In this document: positions 19,124-28,151 of the stretch, piece after piece
Numbering within the stretch: position 1 is the stretch's first letter
Layout: each line of letters starts with the position of its first letter
DNA from: Proteus columbae
GTDB taxonomy: Bacteria; Pseudomonadota; Gammaproteobacteria; Enterobacterales; Enterobacteriaceae
NCBI RefSeq assembly: GCF_009914335.1
Contig: NZ_CP043925.1
Location: forward strand, 1,426,001 to 1,490,000
Length of the DNA: 64,000 nt
Reading direction: 5' to 3'
Position numbers and translations under genes: made by a program
The notes under the pieces: model-generated
Databases searched by the model: none
The model's input: only the letters and a program-made list of their open reading frames with translations
What the model was told of the DNA's origin: nothing

Positions 19124-19435
19124 TTAATTGTATACAATATCCATTATTCCTACATTTTCTTTGATCCAATTTATGCTCATTGAACCTTTATTTTCACCTA
19201 ATTGAGCATTAAACATTTTATTGGGTTCGATTTTATGTAAAGTTTCTTCCATTTCAGTTCCATTCCAACAATTTGCTTTAAAAGTATTTCCTACTGAGTC
19301 GGTCATACAATTCCCCTCTACAATTGAACCTGTAAATGTAATTGTTCCTGAACCGATTACTTTATTATTATTTGCCATAGTTGGAGTTGATAATAAAAGT
19401 GCTAAACAAGTTCCGATAATAAAATTCTTTTTCAT
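19124..19435 (-). CDS. Short fimbrial-subunit-like secreted protein
   Basis: The 103-residue product has a signal peptide (ends TPTMANNNK). It continues with GSGTITFTGSIVEGNCM, the typical first strand of type 1 fimbrial subunits with the conserved cysteine, and has a second cysteine in KANCWNG. Normal subunits are about 180 residues, so this is a short form or a truncated gene without the C-terminal donor-strand groove half. No chaperone or usher genes are near. It may be a vestigial or specialised fimbrial-like protein. Confidence 0.6.
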   Translation of the reverse strand: MKKNFIIGTCLALLLSTPTMANNNKVIGSGTITFTGSIVEGNCMTDSVGNTFKANCWNGTEMEETLHKIEPNKMFNAQLGENKGSMSINWIKENVGIMDIVYN

Positions 19436-20485
19436 TTTATATTTCTCAAATATTCTTTCTTTGGTTAATTTCTTGATTTTTTTTCTGTGTACGATGAATA
19501 AATATCTTTTCGTACCGAGTTGATGGAAGAAATATTAGAGGAAAAAAATATATCAATCTGTAAAAAATCTTGATAGTTAATGACAGATAGATAAAGATTT
19601 ATGAATGAATTTATGATTTTTGCAGTACACAACTATTAATATAAATTGATTGTTATTTATATAATTACTTGAAACTTAAGTATTAAATTTATTTTTGATT
19701 ATTTTTGTTAATAAGTTAACTTTTTTTGATATTAGTTAAGTTACTTAATTTTTTAGTGATACATTTTGTCGTTAAAATAGAAAACTTATAAAATGAGTAA
19801 TTTCAGAGTTCAAAAAAATTTGTCAAAGTATTACAAAGAAATGGTTATTAAGAATAAAAAAACCATCTTTATTCGATGGCTTTTAAATAGATAAGATAGA
19901 ACTTGATATTGAAGGGAAGTAAATTATAGGTAATTGTCCATTGCAAAAGATATAACAAGCATAATATGTTTGTGCTATGGAAAAAAACAGGAAAGCACGT
20001 TTAGTTTGAAAATAGTGAGAGTTTAGCGATTGAGCATCTTAAGAGGATAATTGAGATAAAAATATCCCCGCACGAGGCGGGGGAAAAATTAAATATCTAT
20101 CAGTGATGAAATACTGAAACCAATAGTAAGGGAAAAAGATATCAATCTGTAACAAACTTTAAAAAGAAATAATAAGAATAAAGTGAAGAGTTGGAATAAT
20201 TTTCTGAAAAAATTAAATTTTGTTTGATTTTTTCTATTTAATTATTTGATTTTATTTGATTTTAATTTTCACTTAACAGTGAGGCTAAATGATATAAACT
20301 GAAATCATCTTGGTTTAACTATAAAGTTTGCATACATTTAGTTGAAAATTTTGATAATTTACTTCGTTGGTTAGAATAACAATATGCTTATTTATAATGA
20401 GATTGGAATTAAAAATAGACAATAATAAGATCTTATTATTGTCTATTTAAAAAAAATTAAAGAAAAATGTATATTTATCTGTTAG
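19436..20485. other. Long gene-free AT-rich region with repeats and hairpins
   Basis: No supported gene lies in these 1050 bases. A related sequence appears twice: GAAAAAAATATATCAATCTGT near 19541 and GAAAAAGATATCAATCTGT near 20132. A GC-rich hairpin TCCCCGCACGAGGCGGGGGA at 20065-20084 is followed on the minus strand by ATTTTTAT and could be a terminator for a leftward transcript. A further stem AAAACCATC/GATGGCTTTT lies near 19857-19882. A small RNA or decayed gene is possible but unproven. Confidence 0.4.
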
Positions 20486-21907
20486 TTACCATTTTGTTAC
20501 ATCAATTTCATTGTTCTGATATGCCTTCGCAATATAAGAAAAGATATTGTTGCGTATATAAGGATTTATTTCTTTGGGATACATTTTCCAAGCTTGTTGT
20601 AAATAAGGTAACAACTCACTATCGATGTAATTTGAGCTCGATAATGCCTGAATTGCACCTAAGCAGATCTCTTCATTTTCGGAGATTGCGAGTTCATAAA
20701 ATGCTGATGTTTTATCTTTTAAATTAAGATCATGAGAAGCTGCATAAATTGCACTTCTTATTATTTCTACGTTTGAGTGAATAAAGAAGGGTTGGAAATC
20801 TTCAACTAAAACAGCTTTTAATTCGGCCAAAGAGTAACCGATAAAACGCAATGTATCTTCGCTATTCGTTACTTTAAGAATTGGGAAAAGGTTATCTTTG
20901 AAAAGAGAACATTGATCTCTATATTTAAAGTAAATAATAGGAATAACAATGTCTGTTTTTTCATCAAATGGAGCAACTAAAGCTTGCTGAATATAAGGCA
21001 ATGCTTGTTCTTTAAAATAAGAGGCTAAAACATTTAACGAAACTTTATATAACTCAATATCTTCAGTTTGCAGTTGTTGTTCTAGAAAATATAAACTGCT
21101 GTTGGATAATTCAGGTAACTTAGTTAATGAGTTGATAGCACTAATTTTTTTTGTAATATCTTTATTATTTTTGGCAAAATGAAGTAACGTTTCTTCATTA
21201 CCTCCCATTCGATGACCAAACCAGCTTGTATCATAGCCTAAAATCACTTCATCTAACCAACGTTCGTACCACTGTGTAAATGAAGTTTCATAGGAAAATA
21301 TGTAAGGAGTATCTGAATTAACCCAATCAGATGTATATAAAATATGACCTTTATATTTACCATTGACCACTAATAAAAGATCGTATTCACATCCACAAGT
21401 ACCTAAATAAAGCGTACCTTGATGAATTCTATCGCAAATAATATCAAAGTCTTCATCACTACAGTCTTCGGGGACATGACAAAGTGCTTTCCACTCATCA
21501 ATATTCATTTTAGGTTTAAGTAAGCAGGGTAATGCACAATTTTGTACACCATTTCTATCTATTGCGTCATCAAAAGCATATAGGCCATAGTAAGGGCCTG
21601 CACCACCATAAGAGCCTGTACCACCATTGCCAATTTGAGTTACAAAGGCGATATAATCTTCGGGAAATTCACATCCAGCCTTTGCTTGTAGCTGGTTAAC
21701 TTTCTCTATTGAGAGTGGAGAGCTTAGTTGATATTTATGATTGTCAGCACCAAACTCCTTATATTCATGATCAATACTAGTTGCTAGTACTAATTTCTTA
21801 CGGATACGCTCGATAGGATTATCTGCATATTTTTTATTAAGTTGTTCCCATTGCTGCTTTGGTGTTAGCTCTTTATTTTTTCCAATGATGGTGGAAATAA
21901 AACCCAT
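20486..21907 (-). CDS. SMI1/KNR4 (SUKH) family protein with HEAT-like C-terminus
   Basis: The 473-residue protein has a SUKH domain in its first half: LSIEKVNQLQAKAGCEFPEDYIAFVTQIGNGGTG, then GLYAFDDA and GTCGCEYDLLLVVNGKYKG. SUKH domains are common immunity modules against polymorphic toxins. From about residue 240 to the end the protein is alpha-helical with leucine-spaced repeats, like HEAT repeats. No toxin gene is adjacent; the gene lies alone between the two RyhB copies. It may be an orphan immunity protein. Confidence 0.75.
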   Translation of the reverse strand: MGFISTIIGKNKELTPKQQWEQLNKKYADNPIERIRKKLVLATSIDHEYKEFGADNHKYQLSSPLSIEKVNQLQAKAGCEFPEDYIAFVTQIGNGGTGSYGGAGPYYGLYAFDDAIDRNGVQNCALPCLLKPKMNIDEWKALCHVPEDCSDEDFDIICDRIHQGTLYLGTCGCEYDLLLVVNGKYKGHILYTSDWVNSDTPYIFSYETSFTQWYERWLDEVILGYDTSWFGHRMGGNEETLLHFAKNNKDITKKISAINSLTKLPELSNSSLYFLEQQLQTEDIELYKVSLNVLASYFKEQALPYIQQALVAPFDEKTDIVIPIIYFKYRDQCSLFKDNLFPILKVTNSEDTLRFIGYSLAELKAVLVEDFQPFFIHSNVEIIRSAIYAASHDLNLKDKTSAFYELAISENEEICLGAIQALSSSNYIDSELLPYLQQAWKMYPKEINPYIRNNIFSYIAKAYQNNEIDVTKW

Positions 21908-22108
21908 GATTTAAAATCCCTATTGATGATATGGTTTAATTATAACGTATTGATTTTATGATCCTTTTTATATATTGATAACCAAATACAATATTACTAT
22001 CTTACGTTAGATTCACTATAAACTATTTTAGCTTTAACAAGATAATAGTATTTTGAAGGAAAGTATGTCCTCCATTTAGGGTTAAGTGGGTTATGGAATA
22101 ATACAGAT
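21908..22108. other. Intergenic stretch upstream of SUKH gene
   Basis: Contains the promoter region of the leftward SUKH gene and, at its right end, the terminator tail of RyhB copy 2. I see no other gene. Confidence 0.35.
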
Positions 22109-22206
22109 AAAAAAAAGACCAACGCTAGGAGAGTTGGTCAATAAATACTAGAAGCAATGTGAGCAATGTCGTTGTGAGAAACTGAGTAAAATACTCAACT
22201 ATTCAC
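22109..22206 (-). ncRNA. RyhB-like sRNA, copy 2
   Basis: The minus strand carries the same CGACATTGCTCACATTGCTT core as copy 1, followed by a diverged terminator stem (GACCAACTCTC and its complement) and a U run ending near 22109. The sequences upstream of the core are similar but not identical, so this is a paralogue rather than a recent perfect duplication. It has its own Fur-controlled promoter. The pair resembles the RyhB-1/RyhB-2 situation known in Salmonella. Confidence 0.9.
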
Positions 22207-22213
22207 GAGATAA

Positions 22214-22242
22214 AAGATAATCATTATCATTTGATGTGTCAA
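22214..22242 (-). promoter_or_regulatory. Promoter and Fur box of RyhB copy 2
   Basis: TTGACA (22242-22237), 17 bp, then TATCTT (22219-22214) on the minus strand. The spacer contains AAATGATAATGATTATCTT, the same Fur operator as in copy 1. Confidence 0.88.
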
Positions 22243-22295
22243 CCCTAAGAAAGTTGCGGTTATTATTTATTCACACTAAAAGTCAATAAATTATC

Positions 22296-22457
22296 TTACT
22301 TTATAGAAACTAAAGTTGGAATTTTATTATTAATAACAACAAGATCACTACTTTCTGATTTAGTGTTTATCGTATTCTTAACAGCATTCATTTTTTTCAT
22401 TTTATTGACTAAATCTTTAAAATGCTGAGAGCGTAAATGTATCGTTTTCTTAACCAT
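22296..22457 (-). CDS. Small basic protein, probably Fur-controlled, unknown
   Basis: The ATG at 22457 follows AAGGAG, a strong RBS, and opens a 53-residue basic protein (starts MVKKTIHLRSQHFKDLVNK, ends PTLVSIK). A Fur-box-like sequence lies 57 bp upstream. It is transcribed toward RyhB copy 2, whose promoter begins 54 bp after its stop. The size and iron control recall HemP-type heme-uptake peptides, but the sequence does not clearly match that family. Function unknown. Confidence 0.55.
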   Translation of the reverse strand: MVKKTIHLRSQHFKDLVNKMKKMNAVKNTINTKSESSDLVVINNKIPTLVSIK

Positions 22458-22513
22458 GAATTTTCTCCTTATGAATTGTAGTCATAACAATAATAAGGAT
22501 ATTATTTAAATGC

Positions 22514-22532
22514 AAATGATAATCAATATTAT
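22514..22532 (-). promoter_or_regulatory. Fur-box-like site
   Basis: AAATGATAATCAATATTAT shares the TGATAATCA core with the Fur consensus and matches it less well on one side. It lies upstream of the small gene at 22296-22457. Confidence 0.5.
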
Positions 22533-22678
22533 TTAAAGTGTGTGATTTGATGGTAAAGTGCTTATGTTTAGGTAAATACTACGATTTTATCTGCTTTTTT
22601 GCATAAGTTTTCTTATCTTCGCTCTCTTAAAAGAGTGATATTATGAATAATAAAAGGAACTAATAGAGGATTTTGGCG

Positions 22679-23614
22679 ATGGCATATGATTTAACGAAGA
22701 GATTAGTCATAGGGCTTTCCTCTAGTGCATTATTTGATTTAAAAGAATCAGATAATATTTTTCGCACACAAGGAGAGGAAGCTTATCGAAAATATCAACA
22801 TAAAATGCAGGATGTATCTCTAAATAGAGGTGTTGCATTTCCTTTTATTAGTCGGCTTTTGAAGCTAAATAATATTAGACCTGACGATCCACTCGTTGAA
22901 GTTATTTTGTTATCTAGAAATGATCCCGATACTGGATTAAGAGTGATGAATTCTATTGAACATTATAAGCTAGGGATCACCCGAGCCGTATTTCTTCAAG
23001 GAAAATCACCTCATATTTATATTCCAGCATTTGATATTGAGTTATTTTTATCTGCTGATCATGACGATGTTTTACAAGCAATTAATGCAAATTATCCAGC
23101 AGGACAGATATTAGAAGGCCATGTTAATGATGATGATGCCGATGAATTAAGAATTGCGTTCGACTTTGATGGTGTGATCGCTGATGATGAAGCAGAAGTT
23201 ATTTATAAAACTTCAGGGGAGTTGTCTCAATTTCACATGCATGAAGCTAAAATGGTTGATGTTCCTCATAATACTGGGCCATTAAAAAAATTTTTACTGC
23301 GTATTTCTGATATTCAAAAATTAGAATTAGAAAAAGTAAAACAAGATCCTACATATATTCCATTGCTTAAGATCTCTATTGTTACTGCGCGTAATGCACC
23401 ATCTCATAAACGTGTTATTAATACGATGAGAACATGGGGAATTTCTGTTAATGAAGCCTTTTTTATGGGGGGAGTAGAGAAAGCCAATGTTTTGAGAATT
23501 CTAAAACCTCATATATTCTTTGATGATCAAAAGCTGCATTTAAAATCATCATCTGAATTACCTTCTGTCCATATTCCTTTTGGAATAGCAAATAGAAAAA
23601 TAGATAATAAATAA
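22679..23614 (+). CDS. Cytosolic 5'-nucleotidase (NT5C1-like)
   Basis: The ATG at 22679 lies 8 bp after AGAGGA; a TTG at 22673 is too close to that RBS. The 311-residue protein matches the cytosolic 5'-nucleotidase family: KRLVIGLSSSALFDL at the start, FLSADHDDV in the middle, and the haloacid-dehalogenase-type nucleophile motif AFDFDGVIADDEAE. A late HIFFDDQKLHL segment supplies the metal-binding aspartates. It dephosphorylates nucleoside monophosphates. It is monocistronic. Confidence 0.88.
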   Translation: MAYDLTKRLVIGLSSSALFDLKESDNIFRTQGEEAYRKYQHKMQDVSLNRGVAFPFISRLLKLNNIRPDDPLVEVILLSRNDPDTGLRVMNSIEHYKLGITRAVFLQGKSPHIYIPAFDIELFLSADHDDVLQAINANYPAGQILEGHVNDDDADELRIAFDFDGVIADDEAEVIYKTSGELSQFHMHEAKMVDVPHNTGPLKKFLLRISDIQKLELEKVKQDPTYIPLLKISIVTARNAPSHKRVINTMRTWGISVNEAFFMGGVEKANVLRILKPHIFFDDQKLHLKSSSELPSVHIPFGIANRKIDNK

Positions 23615-23836
23615 TAAGTATTTAATTATTGAGTGTCTGATATATAGCATACACTCAATTTTTATTTTGTCTAATTATGTTTTTCCTTTAATTTAAATAA
23701 TAACTTTATTAGAAACTGGATCTATTTTATAAAAGTAGTATGGTAGGTATTAAATAACTACTAAAAATTATAAATGATAAATATTTATAATTAATTTCAA
23801 GAGGTCTTAAATTTAATTTAAAGAAGGAAAATTGAA

Positions 23837-24016
23837 GTGGATAATAATCATAGATTTTTTTCTGACGAAGTGTGCCCTAAAACTGCATTATATGGTCAAT
23901 TTTATGGTGATAATCACTATGCTGGCCGAGATTATGAGCGAAAAATATATTATGGAAATAAATTCCCAAAAACTAAAAAAGGTTTTTATTTTAAGAAATT
24001 AATGAATTTTAAATAA
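23837..24016 (+). CDS. Small conserved-looking protein, unknown
   Basis: GTG 23837, preceded by GAAGGAAAA, opens a 59-residue protein rich in tyrosine, glycine and lysine (CPKTALYGQFYGDNHYAG, then GNKFPKTKKGFYF). The sequence is clearly protein-like and resembles small bacterial proteins of the YjzC type with a C-P-x-S/T-G/A-x-Y start, but the match is loose. There is no membrane span or signal. No functional clue comes from neighbours. Confidence 0.5.
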   Translation: MDNNHRFFSDEVCPKTALYGQFYGDNHYAGRDYERKIYYGNKFPKTKKGFYFKKLMNFK

Positions 24017-24159
24017 TAGCAATACTAAGCAAGTAATATGGGATCATTTTAAATGTAGATATCAATATTTTTTAAATTGATACATATTTAAAAACAAGTT
24101 GATGATTGCGTAACTTATGAAATTTACTACGCTGAAAAATAACAGCGCAGTAAAAATTA

Positions 24160-24675
24160 TTATTGAGTCTTTTCAATACCAATAGGTTGATAACCTTGCC
24201 ATAAAGGTTTGAAATGTTCACCCGAATTATTTGGTATTAAATGAATGTAAAAATTACCGATTTTGCTTAATAAAATGCAATCATCAACATCTTTTAAATT
24301 GTCTTTATGTTGTTGCAGACTATTTACTAAAAGGGTCGCAATGGCCTTCTCTTTAGCTTCATTCGCTGATTTAGCAACAAATAAATCAAATTCATGCAAT
24401 TCAGCGAGATTTGATGGATGATAGCCTCCCACATTAACAAAATATAAATTATCGTTACTATCGCTAGGTTTATCACTAAGAGTGATATTAAATCCATCAA
24501 CCCAAGTGATTTCTGCATAACCATCAATATGTACTTTGTCTTTATCTCCAAACCATGCTTCTCTTAACGCAGCCCAAGCATCTGTAGGTTTTTCTGCCAC
24601 AACAAATTGGATATCGTGAACTTCAATATTTGACTTACCGGCATTACCACCAATGTAGAACATAAATAACTTCAT
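24160..24675 (-). CDS. DUF1543 protein
   Basis: The 171-residue protein begins MKLFMFYIGGNAGKSNIEVH, the family hallmark. It has a second, similar half starting NLYFVNVGGYHPSNLAELHEF, so it contains the family's two copies of the unit. DUF1543 proteins are cytoplasmic and of unknown function. It stands alone, with a gap of 200 bp to the next minus-strand gene. Confidence 0.75.
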   Translation of the reverse strand: MKLFMFYIGGNAGKSNIEVHDIQFVVAEKPTDAWAALREAWFGDKDKVHIDGYAEITWVDGFNITLSDKPSDSNDNLYFVNVGGYHPSNLAELHEFDLFVAKSANEAKEKAIATLLVNSLQQHKDNLKDVDDCILLSKIGNFYIHLIPNNSGEHFKPLWQGYQPIGIEKTQ

Positions 24676-24875
24676 TGCTTTTCCAACTTTTTATTTTGTT
24701 ATCGATATGTAATTTATTATATAGCCATTTTAGGAGCAAGTGTAAAATGAAACAATAGATAAGATCATGAGCGTGAATGTTGAGTATTAGTGCTTGATCA
24801 TAATTAGAAAAACCTTCCTTATAGTTATAAGGGCAATCTGTTTTTAAATACTGCGTGTAATTTTGACGCTAATAC

Positions 24876-25394
24876 TTACTTTAAATTGATATTATTATTT
24901 CTTGCCCACTTTTTTAATCTCCCATTAGCGTTGGCATAAGGTGAAGATGTGTTAAATGAGATCATTCGACCCATCGTCCATTTTTTGTACCATGGTTTAC
25001 CATACAAAACATCATCAGTTCGCTCATCAATAAGCGCCACAATTTCATTTTTTACAGCCCGAAGTTCAGCTATTAACGAGTCATAATTTAACTCACTGTA
25101 ATCTGAGTAAAATTTTTGAGCAAGAAGACCAAGTTGGTTCCATTTATAACTAGTGTCTGGAAAATCGATAGGTAAACCTTTGGCATCAGATGTGATCCAT
25201 TTTACAACAAGAGAATTCCATCCGAGCAAATACGAAACAAGATCACGAACACTCATTTTGGTTCCTTTGGCGTGCCCATCCATTGAGCGTTCCGAAGTAG
25301 TTTCTATCGGGATTACATCAAGATAACTAATTAATTTATTGAAATTTTTATCAATAGCTAAAAGTAGTTCAACTTTTGTTTGTGGTACACTCAT
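24876..25394 (-). CDS. ClbS/DfsB-family four-helix protein
   Basis: The start is taken at ATG 25394 (MSVPQTKVELLLAIDKN), 173 residues; an ATG 12 bp further upstream is possible. The motifs LVSYLLGWNSLVVKW and the closing GRLKKWARNN match the ClbS/DfsB (DUF1706) family of four-helix-bundle proteins. One member, ClbS, protects against colibactin. No genotoxin cluster is seen here. The gene abuts the broken 3' end of the integrase relic, so that deletion or insertion occurred right at its promoter. Confidence 0.8.
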   Translation of the reverse strand: MSVPQTKVELLLAIDKNFNKLISYLDVIPIETTSERSMDGHAKGTKMSVRDLVSYLLGWNSLVVKWITSDAKGLPIDFPDTSYKWNQLGLLAQKFYSDYSELNYDSLIAELRAVKNEIVALIDERTDDVLYGKPWYKKWTMGRMISFNTSSPYANANGRLKKWARNNNINLK

Positions 25395-25406
25395 AAGAAC
25401 TTCCAT

Positions 25407-26519
25407 CTAATTAAAATAGCTGTGAGCCATTCGAGCTCGTGGATCAAAGCCTCGTTGTTTAAACATAAAGGTTGCTAATGCTCTTATTTCATGAAAGGTT
25501 GGTCTTTCATCTAAAGGTAAATGACTGGGAACACCCACTTGACCACGTAACGCTGAAAATGCACGGCTAAGGTAATCAGGTGCAACTTGTGTTCGATGAT
25601 TAACTTCTTTACTCACCTTATTTGGAATACGAGTAGGTAGTCTATGCACAATATAAGGGCTTGCCACATTGTCACGGCTATTATCGATGATTTCCTTAAG
25701 TGCTTTGCCTATGGGGATCGCAATATGAGATGCCTCTTTATGTTGCACTTTTTGCCTGTGAATATAAATCATCCCGTATATTCCATTTAAAGGTTCTTCA
25801 TACCATAAACACCCACATATGCCTTCTTTTGGGGCTTTGATATTATATTTTATGCGTGATACTTCAAGCCTTGCTTGTGTCGTCTGCAATGCCAGATCCA
25901 TTGCTGTTCTTAACCAAGGTTCCGCGGACGCCCTAATTTTAGGAAAATCATCATAAGATAATCTTCTACGTTTTTTCCCATCGACTCTTTTCATTTTCTT
26001 ACGTTCAGCTGGGTTATCGAACATAAGAGATTCACCCATTGCATAACTAAAAATTTTCTTTAGAAAGCTTACCTTACGATTTTGTACATTAGCAGAAGCA
26101 TCGGCATGATATTCATTAATATAGCCATTTACATGTTCCAGTGAGATTTCATTTGTGGGGATATCTTTAAAAAAGATCTTAATTCTTTCTAAGTCATTAA
26201 CCCAGTTACTAAGTGTACTGTCTGATGGTTTCTCATCATTCGTGATCCGCAAAAATAACTTATTTAAATGTTCTGAGAGAGGGAGAGCCTCCCCATATTG
26301 TCCTCCCGAGTCAATAATTAATGAGTTAACAGAAACACATTTTTCTGGTCGCATAATATTGTTGTATTCTCTGGCTATTGCGATAGCTTTTGCTTTATCA
26401 GCACCAATGCATATTCTTAAACCATTAGTTAATGTAAGGCGATATTGTTTGACTGATTTATCAAAATAAAGGAAGTCAGGTAAATGCCTAAACTCCTTTC
26501 TTCTAGGTCTACTGGGCAT
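25407..26519 (-). pseudogene. Truncated tyrosine integrase (relic)
   Basis: This 370-residue reading is nearly identical in sequence to the intact prophage integrase at 30813-31988. It stops after RMAHS with the foreign tail YFN. The last part of the catalytic domain, with the nucleophile tyrosine (DAESTKIYTENH in the intact copy), is missing. The conserved HEIRAL box is still present. Nucleotide similarity to the other copy begins at about 25423, so the break point lies there. The protein should be unable to recombine DNA. It marks a lost element. Confidence 0.9.
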
Positions 26520-26520
26520 A

Positions 26521-26696
26521 TCACGAAGCCCTTATTAACTCATTGACACATGAAGAAATAACGGACTCGATACCCTAACGTTCTGATGAATATACCCAAA
26601 CAGAACAATCAACGATTTTGCCTTTTAATAAGCCAGTTTCTACCCATTTTTTTATGGTTCTATTATCCGGAATAGAACCGACTTCAAATTATCGTT
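26521..26696 (-). pseudogene. Relic of excisionase-like gene
   Basis: This stretch is homologous to the small gene directly upstream of the intact integrase (31990-32202). The same spacing to the integrase start is kept. A TAG at 26575-26577 replaces the tryptophan codon found in the intact copy, and similarity ends near 26696, so the N-terminal part is lost. It confirms that the relic contained an integrase-excisionase pair. Confidence 0.85.
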
Positions 26697-26715
26697 ACAA
26701 AAAAGCTGAGAGTGA

Positions 26716-26994
26716 TATCGATATATACCTAAAAATTGGGTTGGTGAGATTTATAATGGTACTTTGAATGACGGAAATTCAGTTAAGGTCAATTATGATA
26801 TTCGAGGCCGTTCTTTATATATGTTATCGGATAGGAATGAAATTGGATTAACAGAGATCCGTATACCTGCGGATAATCTTCTTGTCACTATAAATAATGG
26901 TGATAAATGGACTAGAATGAAAACAACAAAGAATGGAACAAGAATATATATTGTTGCAACCACAATGACGATTAAGAAACTATATTTGATTTAA
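26716..26994 (+). pseudogene. Protein fragment of unknown origin
   Basis: The frame is open from 26716 after a stop and reads KNWVGEIYNGTLNDGNSVK, then RGRSLYMLSDRNEIGLTEIR and ends KKLYLI. It is protein-like, beta-rich, and has no start with an RBS (a TTG at 26764 is the only candidate). It begins where the excisionase relic breaks off, so it is probably the 3' part of a gene cut by the same rearrangement. No family recognised. Confidence 0.4.
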
Positions 26995-27063
26995 TTAAAA
27001 CCAAATTTATTTAATTTAGAAAGATGATGCTTTTTTATGGAGTATCATCTTTCTTATAATAAG

Positions 27064-27633
27064 TTATGCGTTATTGATAATTAGTATGTTTTCTTTTTTT
27101 GTATAACAAGTGCAATTATCTGGAATATCTTTGTTTATAAAAGACATCGCACCTATGATAACGTTGTTACCAATGGTAAGTGTATTACCAATAATGCATG
27201 AATGGGCACCGATTTCAACGTTATCACCAATAATAATGAATCTCTTATCTTTGATTTCAGAATATCGAGAACCACCAACACCTATTGTTGTGTTTTGTCT
27301 AATGTGGCAATTTTCACCAATTGTAGCTAGACCTGTGATAATGACGCCAGATAAATGGGCAAATGATATCCCTGGTTTTATTTTTGCATTTAAATTAATT
27401 TCAGCTCCATATTTTAAAGATATCTTTCGATTTATATAATTTGCGAGTTTTGAATGAGTTTTATGATGTAAGAAACTGGCAATCCTCCACCAAAAAATAA
27501 AACGCCTATCATGGCACTTATAACTTCTTAACATAGCTCTACGCCATGAAAACTTTTTATCATTGGATTTAATCACTTCGACAGATAAACATTGCTTTAA
27601 AAATCTGTAACTAGTGTAGTCATAACTATCCAT
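27064..27633 (-). CDS. Left-handed beta-helix acetyltransferase (serine acetyltransferase-like)
   Basis: The likely start is ATG 27633 (MDSYDYTSYRFLKQCL), 189 residues. The C-terminal half shows hexapeptide repeats: ITGLATIGENCHIRQNTTIGVGG, IIGDNVEIGAHSCIIGN and TIGNNVIIGAMSFINKDIP. The catalytic histidine is in ISFAHLSGVIIT. This resembles CysE/EpsC-type serine O-acetyltransferases, many of which modify surface polysaccharides. Upstream in-frame ATGs run over the neighbouring gene. It is a possible cargo gene of the degraded element. Confidence 0.75.
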   Translation of the reverse strand: MDSYDYTSYRFLKQCLSVEVIKSNDKKFSWRRAMLRSYKCHDRRFIFWWRIASFLHHKTHSKLANYINRKISLKYGAEINLNAKIKPGISFAHLSGVIITGLATIGENCHIRQNTTIGVGGSRYSEIKDKRFIIIGDNVEIGAHSCIIGNTLTIGNNVIIGAMSFINKDIPDNCTCYTKKENILIINNA

Positions 27634-27682
27634 TGCTGTATTCCAAAATAAATTTTTATATAAATTAATTGTATTTATGTTC

Positions 27683-27937
27683 TTAAGAGTTATGTACAGT
27701 ATTTTTACTATATAAAAATCGCTCCAATTGCTCAAGCAAATCACTAGCCACATCCTCCGTCATATAGGTTCTCATCGGTTCTCGCTTAACATTCTTCATT
27801 TCAAATGTATTTTCATCAAACCTTGGATCAGAAAAGATAATGTCCATAAACAGATAACCATAAGGGTTGTCTGCTGATAAACGAGCCTCTTCTAACTGAG
27901 CAATATATTCCGCATTATTGATTTCGAGTTTAATCAT
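27683..27937 (-). CDS. Small acidic protein, SOS-controlled candidate
   Basis: This 84-residue acidic protein (starts MIKLEINNAEYIAQLEEARL) has no recognised family. A LexA-type box lies 16-34 bp upstream of its ATG, so it should be induced by DNA damage. Small SOS genes often sit at the ends of prophages, as with DinI-like proteins, but this is not a DinI sequence. The acetyltransferase gene follows on the same strand and could share the transcript. It lies 215 bp from the tRNA fragment used as an attachment site. Confidence 0.6.
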   Translation of the reverse strand: MIKLEINNAEYIAQLEEARLSADNPYGYLFMDIIFSDPRFDENTFEMKNVKREPMRTYMTEDVASDLLEQLERFLYSKNTVHNS

Positions 27938-27952
27938 GGTATCGCCTATTTA

Positions 27953-27971
27953 ACTGTGTTTTTATACAGTA
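27953..27971 (-). promoter_or_regulatory. LexA (SOS) box
   Basis: ACTGTGTTTTTATACAGTA fits CTGT-N8-ACAG exactly, with matching flanking bases. It lies just upstream of the small gene 27683-27937. Confidence 0.75.
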
Positions 27972-28061
27972 TTTTATATAAGGTAACGAACAGAATAGCA
28001 AGGAGAAAAGGGCAATTTTATGAGCTAAAGAAAGGGGGATTTTGAGAGGTGATTTGTCGTC

Positions 28062-28094
28062 GTTTTACCAGAGTTTTACCAGAGTTTTACCAGT
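28062..28094 (+). repeat. Three tandem 11-bp GTTTTACCAGA units (putative integrase arm sites)
   Basis: GTTTTACCAGA is repeated at 28062, 28073 and 28084 (last base T). A further GTTTTACCA lies at 28317-28325, on the other side of the tRNA fragment. Evenly spaced direct repeats on both flanks of a tRNA-derived core are what arm-type sites of a tyrosine integrase look like. Confidence 0.6.
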
Positions 28095-28109
28095 GACAAA
28101 TTTCAGACA

Positions 28110-28142
28110 TAAAAAAACCAACCATAAGCGGTTGGTTTTTCT
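28110..28142. terminator. Bidirectional terminator
   Basis: AAAACCAACC and GGTTGGTTTT form a 10-bp stem around ATAAGC, with an A run before and a T run after, just left of the tRNA fragment. Confidence 0.75.
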
Positions 28143-28151
28143 AAGGAATTT

